Of a stretch of 12,851 nucleotides of DNA, positions 5,953-12,423 are shown piece after piece. The DNA comes from CAYYWV01 sp964475385 (GTDB lineage: Bacteria > Pseudomonadota > Alphaproteobacteria > JAAXGF01). The position numbers and the translations under genes were made by a program. Each line of letters opens with the position of its first letter. The first letter of the stretch is position 1. The stretch covers positions 1-12,851 of the forward strand of contig CAYYWV010000072.1 of NCBI GenBank assembly GCA_964475385.1, given 5' to 3'. The notes beneath the pieces are model-generated. The model searched no databases, had not been told where the DNA came from, and was given only the letters and a program-made list of their open reading frames with translations.

Positions 5953-7374
5953 ATGCAAGCGCCGTCTGCGGGCCCGTTCCGCCTAGGCCGTCTATTGGCG
6001 AAAAAGCTCTTCATAAAGTCGTACGGCTGCCAGATGAACGTCTACGACTCCGCCCGCATGGCGGAGCTGATGGCGGCGGTCGGCTATGCGCCGGCCGCGG
6101 CGGCCGAGGACGCCGATATGGTGATCCTGAACACCTGCCATATCCGGGAGAAGGCGGCGGAGAAGATCTACTCCGACCTCGGCCGGCTGGCGCGCCTCAA
6201 GGAGAGCCGCGCCGCCGCCGGGCGAGAGCTGGTGATCGCGGTGGCGGGCTGCGTCGCCCAGGCCGAGGGCGAGGAGGTCGTGCGCCGCGCGCCCTGCGTC
6301 GACATCGTCGTCGGCCCCCAGACCTATCACCGCCTGCCGACGCTTCTTTCCCGGCGCGCCGACGGTCCGGCGATCGCGCTCGACTTTCCCGTCGAGGACA
6401 AGTTCGCCGCTCTTCCGGCGCGGCGCGGGCGGGGCGCGCCTGCGGCCTTTCTCTCGATCCAGGAGGGGTGCGACAAGTTCTGCGCTTTTTGCGTCGTGCC
6501 GTACACCCGCGGGGCCGAGTTCTCGCGCCCCGTGGCCGCCATCGTCGCCGAGGCCGAAAGCCTGGTCGCGGGCGGCGCGCGCGAGATCACGCTCCTCGGC
6601 CAGAACGTCAACGCCTATTGCGGCGCGGGCCCCGACGGCAAGGACTGGGGGCTCGCGGCGCTGCTCGCCCGCCTGGCCGAGATTCCCGGGCTCGACCGGC
6701 TGCGCTACACGACCTCGCACCCCTGCGATATGACCGATGAGCTGATCGCGGCGCACGGCGCGCTTCCCGCTCTGATGCCGTTTCTGCACCTTCCGGTTCA
6801 ATCGGGGTCGGACCGCGTGCTCGCCGCCATGAACCGCCGGCACAGCGCCGACGATTACCTGCGGATCGTCGAGAAGCTGCGCGCCGCGCGGCCCGACATC
6901 GCGCTTGGCAGCGACTTCATCGTCGGCTTTCCGGGCGAGACCGAGGCCGACTTCGAGGCCACGCTCGCGCTTGCGCGCGCGGTCGGTTTCGCCCAGGCCT
7001 ATGCGTTCAAGTTCAGCCCCCGGCCGGGAACCCCGGCGGCGGCGCGCGAGGACCAGATCTCCGAGGCCGAGAAGGCCGCCCGACTGGAGGCGCTTCAGGC
7101 CCTGCTCGCCGAAAGCCAGGCGGCGTTCAACCGCGCCTTCATCGGGCGCAGTCTGCCGGTCCTGTTCGAGCGCGCGGGCCGCCATCCGGGGCAGCTCGTC
7201 GGGCGCAGCCCGTACATGCAGGCGGTGCACGCCCGGCTTCCTGACGCTGCGCTCGGCCGGATCGTGACGGTCGAAATCGCGGACAGCCATCCTCACAGCC
7301 TCGAAGGCGTCGCGTCCGCCTTCGCGGTTCCCGCTCCGGAGCGATCCGCGCGCGCCGCGGAGGTGTCCGCTTGA
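5953..7374 (+). CDS. miaB: MiaB, tRNA-2-methylthio-N6-isopentenyladenosine synthase
   Basis: A radical-SAM methylthiotransferase that adds a methylthio group to i6A37 of tRNA. The N-terminal UPF0004 domain carries the three cysteines of the auxiliary 4Fe-4S cluster in SYGCQMN, NTCHIREKA and AGCVAQAEG (C26, C62, C100). The radical-SAM CxxxCxxC is EGCDKFCAFC (C173, C177, C180). A TRAM-like domain closes the protein (about 395-455). From the ATG at 5953 the length is 473 residues. A TTG at 5995 would give 459 residues and an N-terminus (AKKLFIKSYGCQMN) that fits family members better, so the start is uncertain. The frame upstream of 5953 is a shadow of plsC. It is the first gene of the miaB-phoH-ybeY-corC-lnt operon, and its stop overlaps the phoH start. 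Confidence 0.95.
   Translation: MQAPSAGPFRLGRLLAKKLFIKSYGCQMNVYDSARMAELMAAVGYAPAAAAEDADMVILNTCHIREKAAEKIYSDLGRLARLKESRAAAGRELVIAVAGCVAQAEGEEVVRRAPCVDIVVGPQTYHRLPTLLSRRADGPAIALDFPVEDKFAALPARRGRGAPAAFLSIQEGCDKFCAFCVVPYTRGAEFSRPVAAIVAEAESLVAGGAREITLLGQNVNAYCGAGPDGKDWGLAALLARLAEIPGLDRLRYTTSHPCDMTDELIAAHGALPALMPFLHLPVQSGSDRVLAAMNRRHSADDYLRIVEKLRAARPDIALGSDFIVGFPGETEADFEATLALARAVGFAQAYAFKFSPRPGTPAAAREDQISEAEKAARLEALQALLAESQAAFNRAFIGRSLPVLFERAGRHPGQLVGRSPYMQAVHARLPDAALGRIVTVEIADSHPHSLEGVASAFAVPAPERSARAAEVSA
7359..7365 (+). promoter_or_regulatory. Shine-Dalgarno site supporting the TTG start of phoH
   Basis: GGAGGTG lies five bases before the TTG at 7371, inside the end of miaB. It is close to the ideal anti-16S complement and decides for the rare TTG start, which overlaps the miaB stop in TTGA. 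Confidence 0.75.
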
Positions 7375-8438
7375 GCCGCAAGCCCCGCCGCGCCGGCGCC
7401 CACGAGCCGCTCACCTCGGCTCTGGCGGAGTTCGACGACAACGCGCTTTTGCCGGCGTTGTTCGGCGAGCGCGACCAGAACCTGGCGCGGATCGAGGAGC
7501 GCCTCGGCGTATCGCTCGCCTCGCGCGGCAACCGGGTCACGCTTTCGGGCGCGCCCTGGCAGGTGCAGACCGCGAAGCTCGTCCTCGATGGGCTCTACAG
7601 TCGGCTGCGTCGCGGCCGCGAGGTCGACGCCGCCGCGGTCGACGCCGCGATTCGCATCGCGCTTGGCGGCGGCGGGGATGAGGCGGCGCTCGCCGGCGAA
7701 TGGGGAAACGAGCTTGCGGTCCGGACCCAGAAGCGGACGATCGAGCCGCGCTCGCTGATGCAGGCGGCGTACCTGCGCGCGCTCGCCGACTACGACCTCG
7801 TCTTCGCGCTCGGCCCGGCGGGCACGGGCAAGACCTACCTTGCGGTGGCGGTCGCGGTCTCGATGTTGATTGCGGGGCGGGTCGACCGGATCGTGCTTTC
7901 GCGCCCGGCGGTCGAGGCCGGCGAGCGGCTCGGCTTCCTGCCCGGCGATTTGCGCGAGAAGGTCGATCCCTATCTGCGCCCGCTCTACGACGCGCTCCAC
8001 GACATGATGCCCGGCGACCGGGTGCGTCGCCGGCTCGAGACCGGCGACATCGAGATCGCGCCGCTCGCCTTCATGCGCGGGCGCACGCTGTCGAACGCCT
8101 TCGTCATTCTCGACGAAGCCCAGAACACCTCGCCCGTGCAGATGAAGATGTTCCTCACCCGGCTGGGCGAGAACTCGCGCATGGTCGTGACCGGCGATCT
8201 GTCGCAGGTCGACCTTCCGGCGGGGACGCGTTCGGGGCTTCGCGACGCGCTCGATACGCTGGCCGGGATCGAAGGGGTGAAGACGGTCGCCTTCACCGAC
8301 GCCGATGTGGTCCGGCACGATCTGGTCACGCGCATCGTGCGGGCTTACGATATGCGCAGCCAAGCCCGCCGGGAAGAAGGGGCCGACAACGTGAATGGAG
8401 AAGGGCCGGCAGGCGAAAGCCGCGAGCCGACGACATGA
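7371..8438 (+). CDS. ybeZ: PhoH-like ATPase (YbeZ)
   Basis: A 355-residue P-loop NTPase of the PhoH family. In other bacteria YbeZ works with the YbeY ribonuclease in RNA and ribosome metabolism. Walker A is GPAGTGKT (148-155) and Walker B is VILDEAQ (245-251), followed by the family's SPVQMKMFLTRLGENSRMVVTGD. Residues about 35-80 resemble the KH-like RNA-binding region of this group (ARIEERLGVSLASRGN onward). The C-terminal 25 residues are charged and look disordered. The TTG start overlaps the miaB stop and has a strong ribosome binding site. The stop overlaps the ybeY start (ATGA). The phoH-ybeY adjacency fits joint function of the two products. Confidence 0.94.
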   Translation: MSRKPRRAGAHEPLTSALAEFDDNALLPALFGERDQNLARIEERLGVSLASRGNRVTLSGAPWQVQTAKLVLDGLYSRLRRGREVDAAAVDAAIRIALGGGGDEAALAGEWGNELAVRTQKRTIEPRSLMQAAYLRALADYDLVFALGPAGTGKTYLAVAVAVSMLIAGRVDRIVLSRPAVEAGERLGFLPGDLREKVDPYLRPLYDALHDMMPGDRVRRRLETGDIEIAPLAFMRGRTLSNAFVILDEAQNTSPVQMKMFLTRLGENSRMVVTGDLSQVDLPAGTRSGLRDALDTLAGIEGVKTVAFTDADVVRHDLVTRIVRAYDMRSQARREEGADNVNGEGPAGESREPTT

Positions 8439-9037
8439 GCGACGACGAACCGCCGTCATCCGACCCCGAAACCGCTGGGCCGCGCCCGGCCTTCGACGTG
8501 AGCGTCGAAATCACAGCCCCCGGCTGGCGCGAGGTGTTGCCTACGGCTGCGGCGATGGCCCGCGAAGCGGCTGAAGCGGCGCTTGCTGCGGCCGGGTTCG
8601 GCCCGCTCGCCCATATGCTCGAGGTCGGCATCCGTCTCGCCGGTGACCCAGAGTTGCGCGCACTGAACGCGCGCTTTCGCGGGATCGACAGACCGACCAA
8701 CGTGCTCGCCTTTCCGGCGACCGATTGCCGGCCGGGCCGGCTTCCCGCGCCGCCCGCCGAAGGGGCTCCGATCGCGCTCGGCGACGTCGCCGTCGCCTAC
8801 GAGACCGCCGCCCGCGAGGCCCGCGCGGCGGCCCGGCCGCTCGCCGACCATCTCCGCCATCTGGTGGTCCACGGCGTTCTGCACCTCGCCGGCCACGACC
8901 ACAAAACGGATGCCGAGGCCGCGGCGATGGAAGCGCTCGAGGCGCGGGCGCTCGAACGCCTCGGCGCGCCCGATCCTTACAGGTCTGCGGGTTCCGACGA
9001 GCCCGAACCATGCGATGAACGCTCGCCCGCCGCATAA
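8435..9037 (+). CDS. ybeY: YbeY, endoribonuclease / rRNA maturation factor
   Basis: A metal-dependent single-strand RNase needed for 16S rRNA 3'-end maturation and ribosome quality control. The metal site HGVLHLAGHDH (H146, H150, H156) is intact, and NVLAFP (89-94) and LGDVAV (115-120) are the expected family blocks. At 200 residues it is longer than the roughly 155 of E. coli. The extra length is an N-terminal leader of about 18 acidic/proline-rich residues, a slightly longer loop after NVLAFP and a C-terminal tail. The ATG start overlaps the phoH stop in ATGA, so translation is probably coupled. The C-terminal tail overlaps the corC start by 23 bases. Confidence 0.94.
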   Translation: MSDDEPPSSDPETAGPRPAFDVSVEITAPGWREVLPTAAAMAREAAEAALAAAGFGPLAHMLEVGIRLAGDPELRALNARFRGIDRPTNVLAFPATDCRPGRLPAPPAEGAPIALGDVAVAYETAAREARAAARPLADHLRHLVVHGVLHLAGHDHKTDAEAAAMEALEARALERLGAPDPYRSAGSDEPEPCDERSPAA

Positions 9038-9938
9038 TAAACCGAACGGCAATGGCCCCAATGCGCACGATGCGCCGGCCGTCTCGTTCGTCGAAGGAAT
9101 TCGGCGCTGGTTTTCCAGCCTCGGCCACCGCCGCGACGGCGAGGACAGCCTGCGCGAGGCGATCGAACGGCTGATCGAGCGGGCCGCCGATGAGACCGTC
9201 GAGGTGAGCGCGGAAGAGCGCTCGATGCTGCTCAACCTCCTTCACTTCGGCGAGCTGCGCGTCGACGACGTGATGGTGCCGCGCGCCGATATCGTAGCGG
9301 TCGAGATGGCGACGCCGCTCGACGAGGTGGTGGCCGTCATGCGCGAAGCGGGGCACTCGCGGCTGCCGGTCTACCGCGGCACCGTCGACGACATCGTGGG
9401 CATGGTGCACGTGCGCGACCTCCTCCGCTTCTGGGGCTCGGACGAGCCCTTCGCGCTCGCCGGAATCGCGCGCCGCCTCCTGTTCGTGCCTCAGTCGATG
9501 CGGGTGCGCGACCTTCTGCTGCGGATGCGGATGACGCGCATCCACATGGCGATCGTGGTCGACGAGTACGGGGGCACCGACGGCCTCGTCACCATCGAGG
9601 ATCTGGTCGAGGAGATCGTCGGCGAGATTCAGGACGAGCACGATGTCGATAACCTGCCTGTGCTCGTCGAGCAGTCGGGCGACGTCATCGAGGCCTCGGC
9701 CAGGGTTCCGGTCGAAGATCTCGAGGCCCGAGTCGGCTTCGCCCTTCTGACCGACGACCAAGAGGAGCATATCGAGACCTTGGGCGGGTTGGTCTTTGCG
9801 CTGGTCGGACGGGTGCCGACCCGGGGCGAGATCGTCGCCCATCCGTCGGGTCTTCAGTTCGAAATCGTCGATGCCGACCCCCGGCGCGTGAAGCGCCTGC
9901 GCATCCACAACGTCCCCCCCCGGCCGGACGCGGGCTGA
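9015..9938 (+). CDS. corC: CorC/HlyC-type CBS-domain protein
   Basis: A 307-residue cytoplasmic protein with two CBS domains (about 86-145 and 150-208) and a C-terminal CorC_HlyC domain (about 220-300). The family block RVDDVMVPRADIVAVE opens the first CBS domain, and VVDEYGGTDGLVTIEDLVEEIVGEIQDEHD closes the second. The membrane-spanning DUF21/CNNM domain of the larger relatives is absent, as in E. coli CorC. Proposed roles are magnesium/cobalt efflux or metal homeostasis, and the family was first called TlyC haemolysin. The ATG at 9015 lies within the end of ybeY and is favoured because residues 1-25 look like the usual disordered start. An ATG at 9010 is in another frame. It is followed six bases later by lnt, a common pairing. 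Confidence 0.92.
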   Translation: MNARPPHNKPNGNGPNAHDAPAVSFVEGIRRWFSSLGHRRDGEDSLREAIERLIERAADETVEVSAEERSMLLNLLHFGELRVDDVMVPRADIVAVEMATPLDEVVAVMREAGHSRLPVYRGTVDDIVGMVHVRDLLRFWGSDEPFALAGIARRLLFVPQSMRVRDLLLRMRMTRIHMAIVVDEYGGTDGLVTIEDLVEEIVGEIQDEHDVDNLPVLVEQSGDVIEASARVPVEDLEARVGFALLTDDQEEHIETLGGLVFALVGRVPTRGEIVAHPSGLQFEIVDADPRRVKRLRIHNVPPRPDAG

Positions 9939-9944
9939 GCCGTC

Positions 9945-11543
9945 GTGTCGCGCGGGTCCGTTCTCGAAGGGGTGGGGCGCCGGCTGCGCCGGCTCGATGG
10001 CTGGCTGCGAGGCGGCGGGCGCGTGCGTCGTTTCGCGCTTGCGGCGCTGCTCGGCGCAATGGCGACGGCCGCCCTGCCGCCGCTTCACATCCTCCCGCTT
10101 TATCTCGTCGCGTTCACCGGGCTCGCGCGCCTGATCGACGCGAGCCCCGGCCGACGCGCCGCTTTCGCGGTGGGATGGTGGTTCGGCTTCGGCCACTTCG
10201 TCAGCGGGCTCTACTGGTTCGCCAACGCGCTCATGACCGATCCCGAGCGCTTCGCCTGGTTGATCGCGCCGGCGGTGTTCGGCATCTCGGGATTGCTTGC
10301 GGTCTATCCCGCGATCGCCGCCATGCTCGCCCGGGCCTGCGCCGCCGGGGGGCCGCGCATCGCCGGCCTTGCGCTCGCCTGGGTGGCGACGGAGTGGCTG
10401 CGCGGCTGGCTGTTTACGGGCTTTCCCTGGAACCTGATCGGGCTCGGCTGGACGGTCTCGGACGCGATGATCCAACTCGCCGCCTTGACCGGGGTGTGGG
10501 GACTCAGCCTGGTCACCGTCTTCGCGGCGGCCGCCCCGGCGGCGCTCGCCGGCCCCGGGGGGTGGCGCGCGCGGGCCTGGCCGAGCGTTCTCGGCGCGGC
10601 GCTGCTCGCCGCGGTCTGGGCGGGCGGGGCGATCCGGCTCGCCAATGCGGGCGACGAGACCGTGGCGAACGTGCGGCTCAGGATCGTGCAACCCAATGTC
10701 GCCCAAGACCACAAGTGGAAGCCCGAGCTCCGCGCCGCTCTGTTCCGCCGTCACCTCGCGCTCACCCGCTCGCCGGGGTTCAAGAGCGTGACCCACGTAA
10801 TCTGGCCCGAGACCGCGGTCGCCTACGCCCTCGCCGACGAGCCCCGCCTGCGAGCGGCGATCGCCGCCGTCACGCCTCCCGGCGGCGCGGTCATCACCGG
10901 CGCGATCCGGACCACGCCGCAGGGCGCGCCGAAGCCCCAGATCTGGAACAACCTCGCCGCGGTCGATGGCCGGGGGCGCGTGGTCGCGAGCTACGACAAG
11001 TTCCATCTCGTCCCTTTCGGCGAGTACGTGCCTTTCCGCTCGATCCTGCCGCTCGACAAGATCACTTACGGCTCGCTCGACTTCTCGGCCGGGCCGGGGC
11101 CGCGCACCCTGCGGGTTCCGGGGCTGCCGCCGTTCAGCCCGCTGATCTGCTACGAAGCGATCTTTCCAGGGCGCGTCCTCGATCCCAACGACCGGCCTAA
11201 GTGGTTGCTCAACATCACGAACGACGCCTGGTTCGGCGAATCCAGCGGCCCTTACCAGCACTTCGCGGCCGCCCGCATGCGGGCGGTCGAGGAAGGGCTG
11301 CCCCTGGTCCGCGCGGCCAACACCGGGATTTCGGCGGTCGTCGATCCTTACGGGCGGGTCCGCGCCCGTCTCGGGCTCGGCGAAGGCGGGGTGCTCGATT
11401 CCCCCCTGCCGACGGCGCTCGAGGGCGCGCCTCCCTTCGCTCGGTGGGGAAAAGGAGCGTTGCTCGCATTCGTTGTGGCCGCCGGCGGCCTCGTTGGCTG
11501 GTGGAGCGCTCGATCCCGAATTCTTGGGGCAAAACCCGTTTGA
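9945..11543 (+). CDS. lnt: Lnt, apolipoprotein N-acyltransferase
   Basis: A 532-residue inner-membrane enzyme that adds the third acyl chain to the N-terminal cysteine of lipoproteins, the last step of lipoprotein maturation. The N-terminal half (about 28-230) has several hydrophobic membrane segments, including a GFGHFVSGLYWF block and TEWLRGWLFTGFPWNLIG. The periplasmic nitrilase-like domain (about 240-490) shows the E-K-C triad: E289 in VIWPETAVAY, K352 in YDKFHLVPFGEYVPF and C402 in LICYEAIFP, followed by ITNDAWFG. A last membrane helix lies near 500-522. The GTG start is six bases after the corC stop. In Sinorhizobium the homologue is the acid-tolerance gene actA, also next to an XRE regulator (phrR), the same arrangement as here. 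Confidence 0.95.
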   Translation: MSRGSVLEGVGRRLRRLDGWLRGGGRVRRFALAALLGAMATAALPPLHILPLYLVAFTGLARLIDASPGRRAAFAVGWWFGFGHFVSGLYWFANALMTDPERFAWLIAPAVFGISGLLAVYPAIAAMLARACAAGGPRIAGLALAWVATEWLRGWLFTGFPWNLIGLGWTVSDAMIQLAALTGVWGLSLVTVFAAAAPAALAGPGGWRARAWPSVLGAALLAAVWAGGAIRLANAGDETVANVRLRIVQPNVAQDHKWKPELRAALFRRHLALTRSPGFKSVTHVIWPETAVAYALADEPRLRAAIAAVTPPGGAVITGAIRTTPQGAPKPQIWNNLAAVDGRGRVVASYDKFHLVPFGEYVPFRSILPLDKITYGSLDFSAGPGPRTLRVPGLPPFSPLICYEAIFPGRVLDPNDRPKWLLNITNDAWFGESSGPYQHFAAARMRAVEEGLPLVRAANTGISAVVDPYGRVRARLGLGEGGVLDSPLPTALEGAPPFARWGKGALLAFVVAAGGLVGWWSARSRILGAKPV

Positions 11544-11565
11544 CTACACGCAATGGTATGTGTAG
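11544..11565. repeat. Inverted repeat directly after the lnt stop codon
   Basis: CTACAC (11544-11549) and GTGTAG (11560-11565) are perfect 6-base arms around 10 bases, starting at the first base after the lnt stop. The centre is relatively AT-rich for this genome. It may be a regulator binding site or a weak mRNA hairpin; there is no T-run. Confidence 0.4.
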
Positions 11566-11591
11566 CGTGCCGCGCGGGCCGCGACCTTAAC

Positions 11592-11613
11592 GCGCGCGTA
11601 ACCCCCCGCGCGC
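11592..11613 (+). terminator. Possible terminator hairpin after lnt
   Basis: GCGCGCG (11592-11598) pairs with CGCGCGC (11607-11613) around an 8-base loop, followed by TTGAATA. The stem is strong but the T-tract is poor, so a factor-independent terminator between lnt and the XRE gene is only tentative. Confidence 0.3.
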
Positions 11614-11660
11614 TTGAATAGGCCGCTGCCCGATCGCCGCACGCATCGTGCCGGCGGGGG

Positions 11661-11691
11661 GATAAATATACTGGTTCAGGAGGAAAGCCAG
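11661..11691 (+). promoter_or_regulatory. AT-rich -10-like element and ribosome binding site before the XRE gene
   Basis: A short AT-rich island, GATAAATATACT (11661-11672), contains TATACT at 11667-11672, which resembles a -10 hexamer. No good -35 is seen 16-18 bases upstream. Purine-rich AGGAGG (11679-11684) and AGGAG near 11690 precede the ATG at 11697; the nearer one is the likely ribosome binding site. Confidence 0.35.
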
Positions 11692-11696
11692 GAGCC

Positions 11697-12116
11697 ATGA
11701 CAACGGGCCCTAACCCTATCGATGTGCATGTGGGCAGCCGCGTGCGTCTTCGCCGCACGCTCCTCGGCATGAGTCAAGAAAAGCTTGGCCAGGCCCTGGG
11801 GCTCACCTTTCAGCAAATTCAAAAGTACGAGCGCGGCGTCAACCGGATCGGGTCGAGCCGGCTCTACCAGCTCAGCCAGATCCTCGACGTGCCGGTGTCG
11901 TTCTTCTTCGACGACATGCCGGCCGCGAACGCATCGCCCGCGTCGGGCCTTGCCGAAACGCCGCAGGCGCCTCTCGAACGCGACCCCATGGTCAAGCGCG
12001 AGACGCTCGAGCTGGTGCGCGCCTACTACCGGATCCGAGACCCGAACGCGCGCAAGCGCATCTTCGAGTTGACCAAGGCGGTGGCCGCGATCTCCGACAA
12101 GGTCGCGGCGGGATGA
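11697..12116 (+). CDS. XRE-family transcriptional regulator, PhrR/PraR-like
   Basis: A 139-residue DNA-binding protein with a Cro/CI-type helix-turn-helix at about residues 13-68 (VRLRRTLLGMSQEKLGQALGLTFQQIQKYERGVNRI, then LYQLSQILDVPVSFFF). A Pro/Ala-rich linker (about 72-97) leads to a helical C-terminal part (about 98-138) with KRETLELVRAYYRI and ARKRIFELTKAVA, which probably serves dimerisation. The overall form matches the alphaproteobacterial PhrR/PraR group. The position after lnt is the same as that of phrR after actA in Sinorhizobium, where phrR is reported to respond to low pH; PraR homologues control biofilm and R-body genes elsewhere. Which targets it controls here is unknown. It precedes metK on the same strand, 307 bases away. 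Confidence 0.9.
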   Translation: MTTGPNPIDVHVGSRVRLRRTLLGMSQEKLGQALGLTFQQIQKYERGVNRIGSSRLYQLSQILDVPVSFFFDDMPAANASPASGLAETPQAPLERDPMVKRETLELVRAYYRIRDPNARKRIFELTKAVAAISDKVAAG

Positions 12117-12192
12117 TACGCCGGCCGGCGCGGGCCTCTGCGGTCCGCATCGGCGCGGTTCTTGAGGGCGGCGGCGCGATCGCGCCGGAGGC

Positions 12193-12220
12193 GCGGTCAA
12201 GGGGGAATCCGCTTGACCGC
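12193..12220 (+). repeat. Perfect 9-base-pair hairpin in the metK leader
   Basis: GCGGTCAAG (12193-12201) and CTTGACCGC (12212-12220) are exact reverse complements around a 10-base loop, GGGGAATCCG. It is the longest separated-arm inverted repeat I found in the window. No T-run follows, so it is not a terminator. It could be an RNA stem or a dimer-binding operator. Confidence 0.6.
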
Positions 12221-12238
12221 AAGGGCGATCCTTGTCAC

Positions 12239-12282
12239 AAAGGCCGCCGAATCCCGGCCCGAACGGTCGGCGGAGCCCTTTT
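12239..12282 (+). terminator. Possible terminator or attenuator hairpin in the metK leader
   Basis: CCGCCGA (12244-12250) pairs with TCGGCGG (12267-12273). Flanking AAAGG (12239-12243) can pair with CCTTT (12277-12281) across a 3-base bulge, giving up to 12 base pairs that end in a short T-run. It could end the XRE transcript or attenuate transcription into metK. Confidence 0.35.
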
Positions 12283-12423
12283 CCGGCGTCGGCCCGGGCG
12301 GACCTTCCGCATATGCCGCGCCGCTGGAATGGCGGCGTCGAACGGGCCGACTGGGCGGCCGCCCGGAAGGATTTCCAGTCGGCGGGGACGTCGGCCAGCA
12401 GGATTGACAACCGGGGTATCGTC

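Larger units (their letters stand above)
12117..12423 (+). promoter_or_regulatory. Gene-free, hairpin-rich leader between the XRE gene and metK
   Basis: These 307 bases hold no gene I can support. They contain a palindrome CGCCGGCCGGCG (12119-12130), TGCGGTCCGCA (12139-12149), a perfect 16-base palindrome at 12172-12187, a 9-base-pair hairpin at 12193-12220, and a 7-base-pair stem with outer AAAGG/CCTTT at 12239-12281 followed by a short T-run. Further on are a 6-base-pair hairpin at 12319-12337 and GGGCGGCCGCCC (12353-12364). Since metK makes S-adenosylmethionine and its leaders carry riboswitches in some alphaproteobacteria, a cis-regulatory RNA is plausible, but I could not match the sequence to a SAM or SAH riboswitch class from memory. 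Confidence 0.45.

Noticed and set aside
5992..7296. Long minus-strand frame (434 codons) antisense to miaB, and a similar one (7293-8459) antisense to phoH
   Set aside because: Low-complexity products without recognisable domains; the plus strand has clear MiaB and PhoH signatures.
8541..11261. A 906-codon open frame on the minus strand, antisense to ybeY, corC and lnt
   Set aside because: It is a GC-rich shadow frame: Arg/Asp/Gly-rich, with no family motif, while the plus strand carries three well-conserved proteins with intact catalytic motifs.
12353..12364. GGGCGGCCGCCC perfect palindrome as a specific site
   Set aside because: Palindromes made only of G and C, of this length, are expected by chance in so GC-rich a sequence, and no second copy or context supports a function.
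12404..12409. Perfect TTGACA -35 hexamer upstream of metK
   Set aside because: With normal spacing the -10 would fall inside the first metK codons, where no TATAAT-like sequence is present, and the transcript would lack the start codon.
12117..12423. Match to SAM-II or SAM/SAH riboswitch
   Set aside because: I compared the stretch from memory with the pseudoknot cores of these classes and could not align the conserved loop and 3' strand. The region is reported only as an unassigned structured leader.
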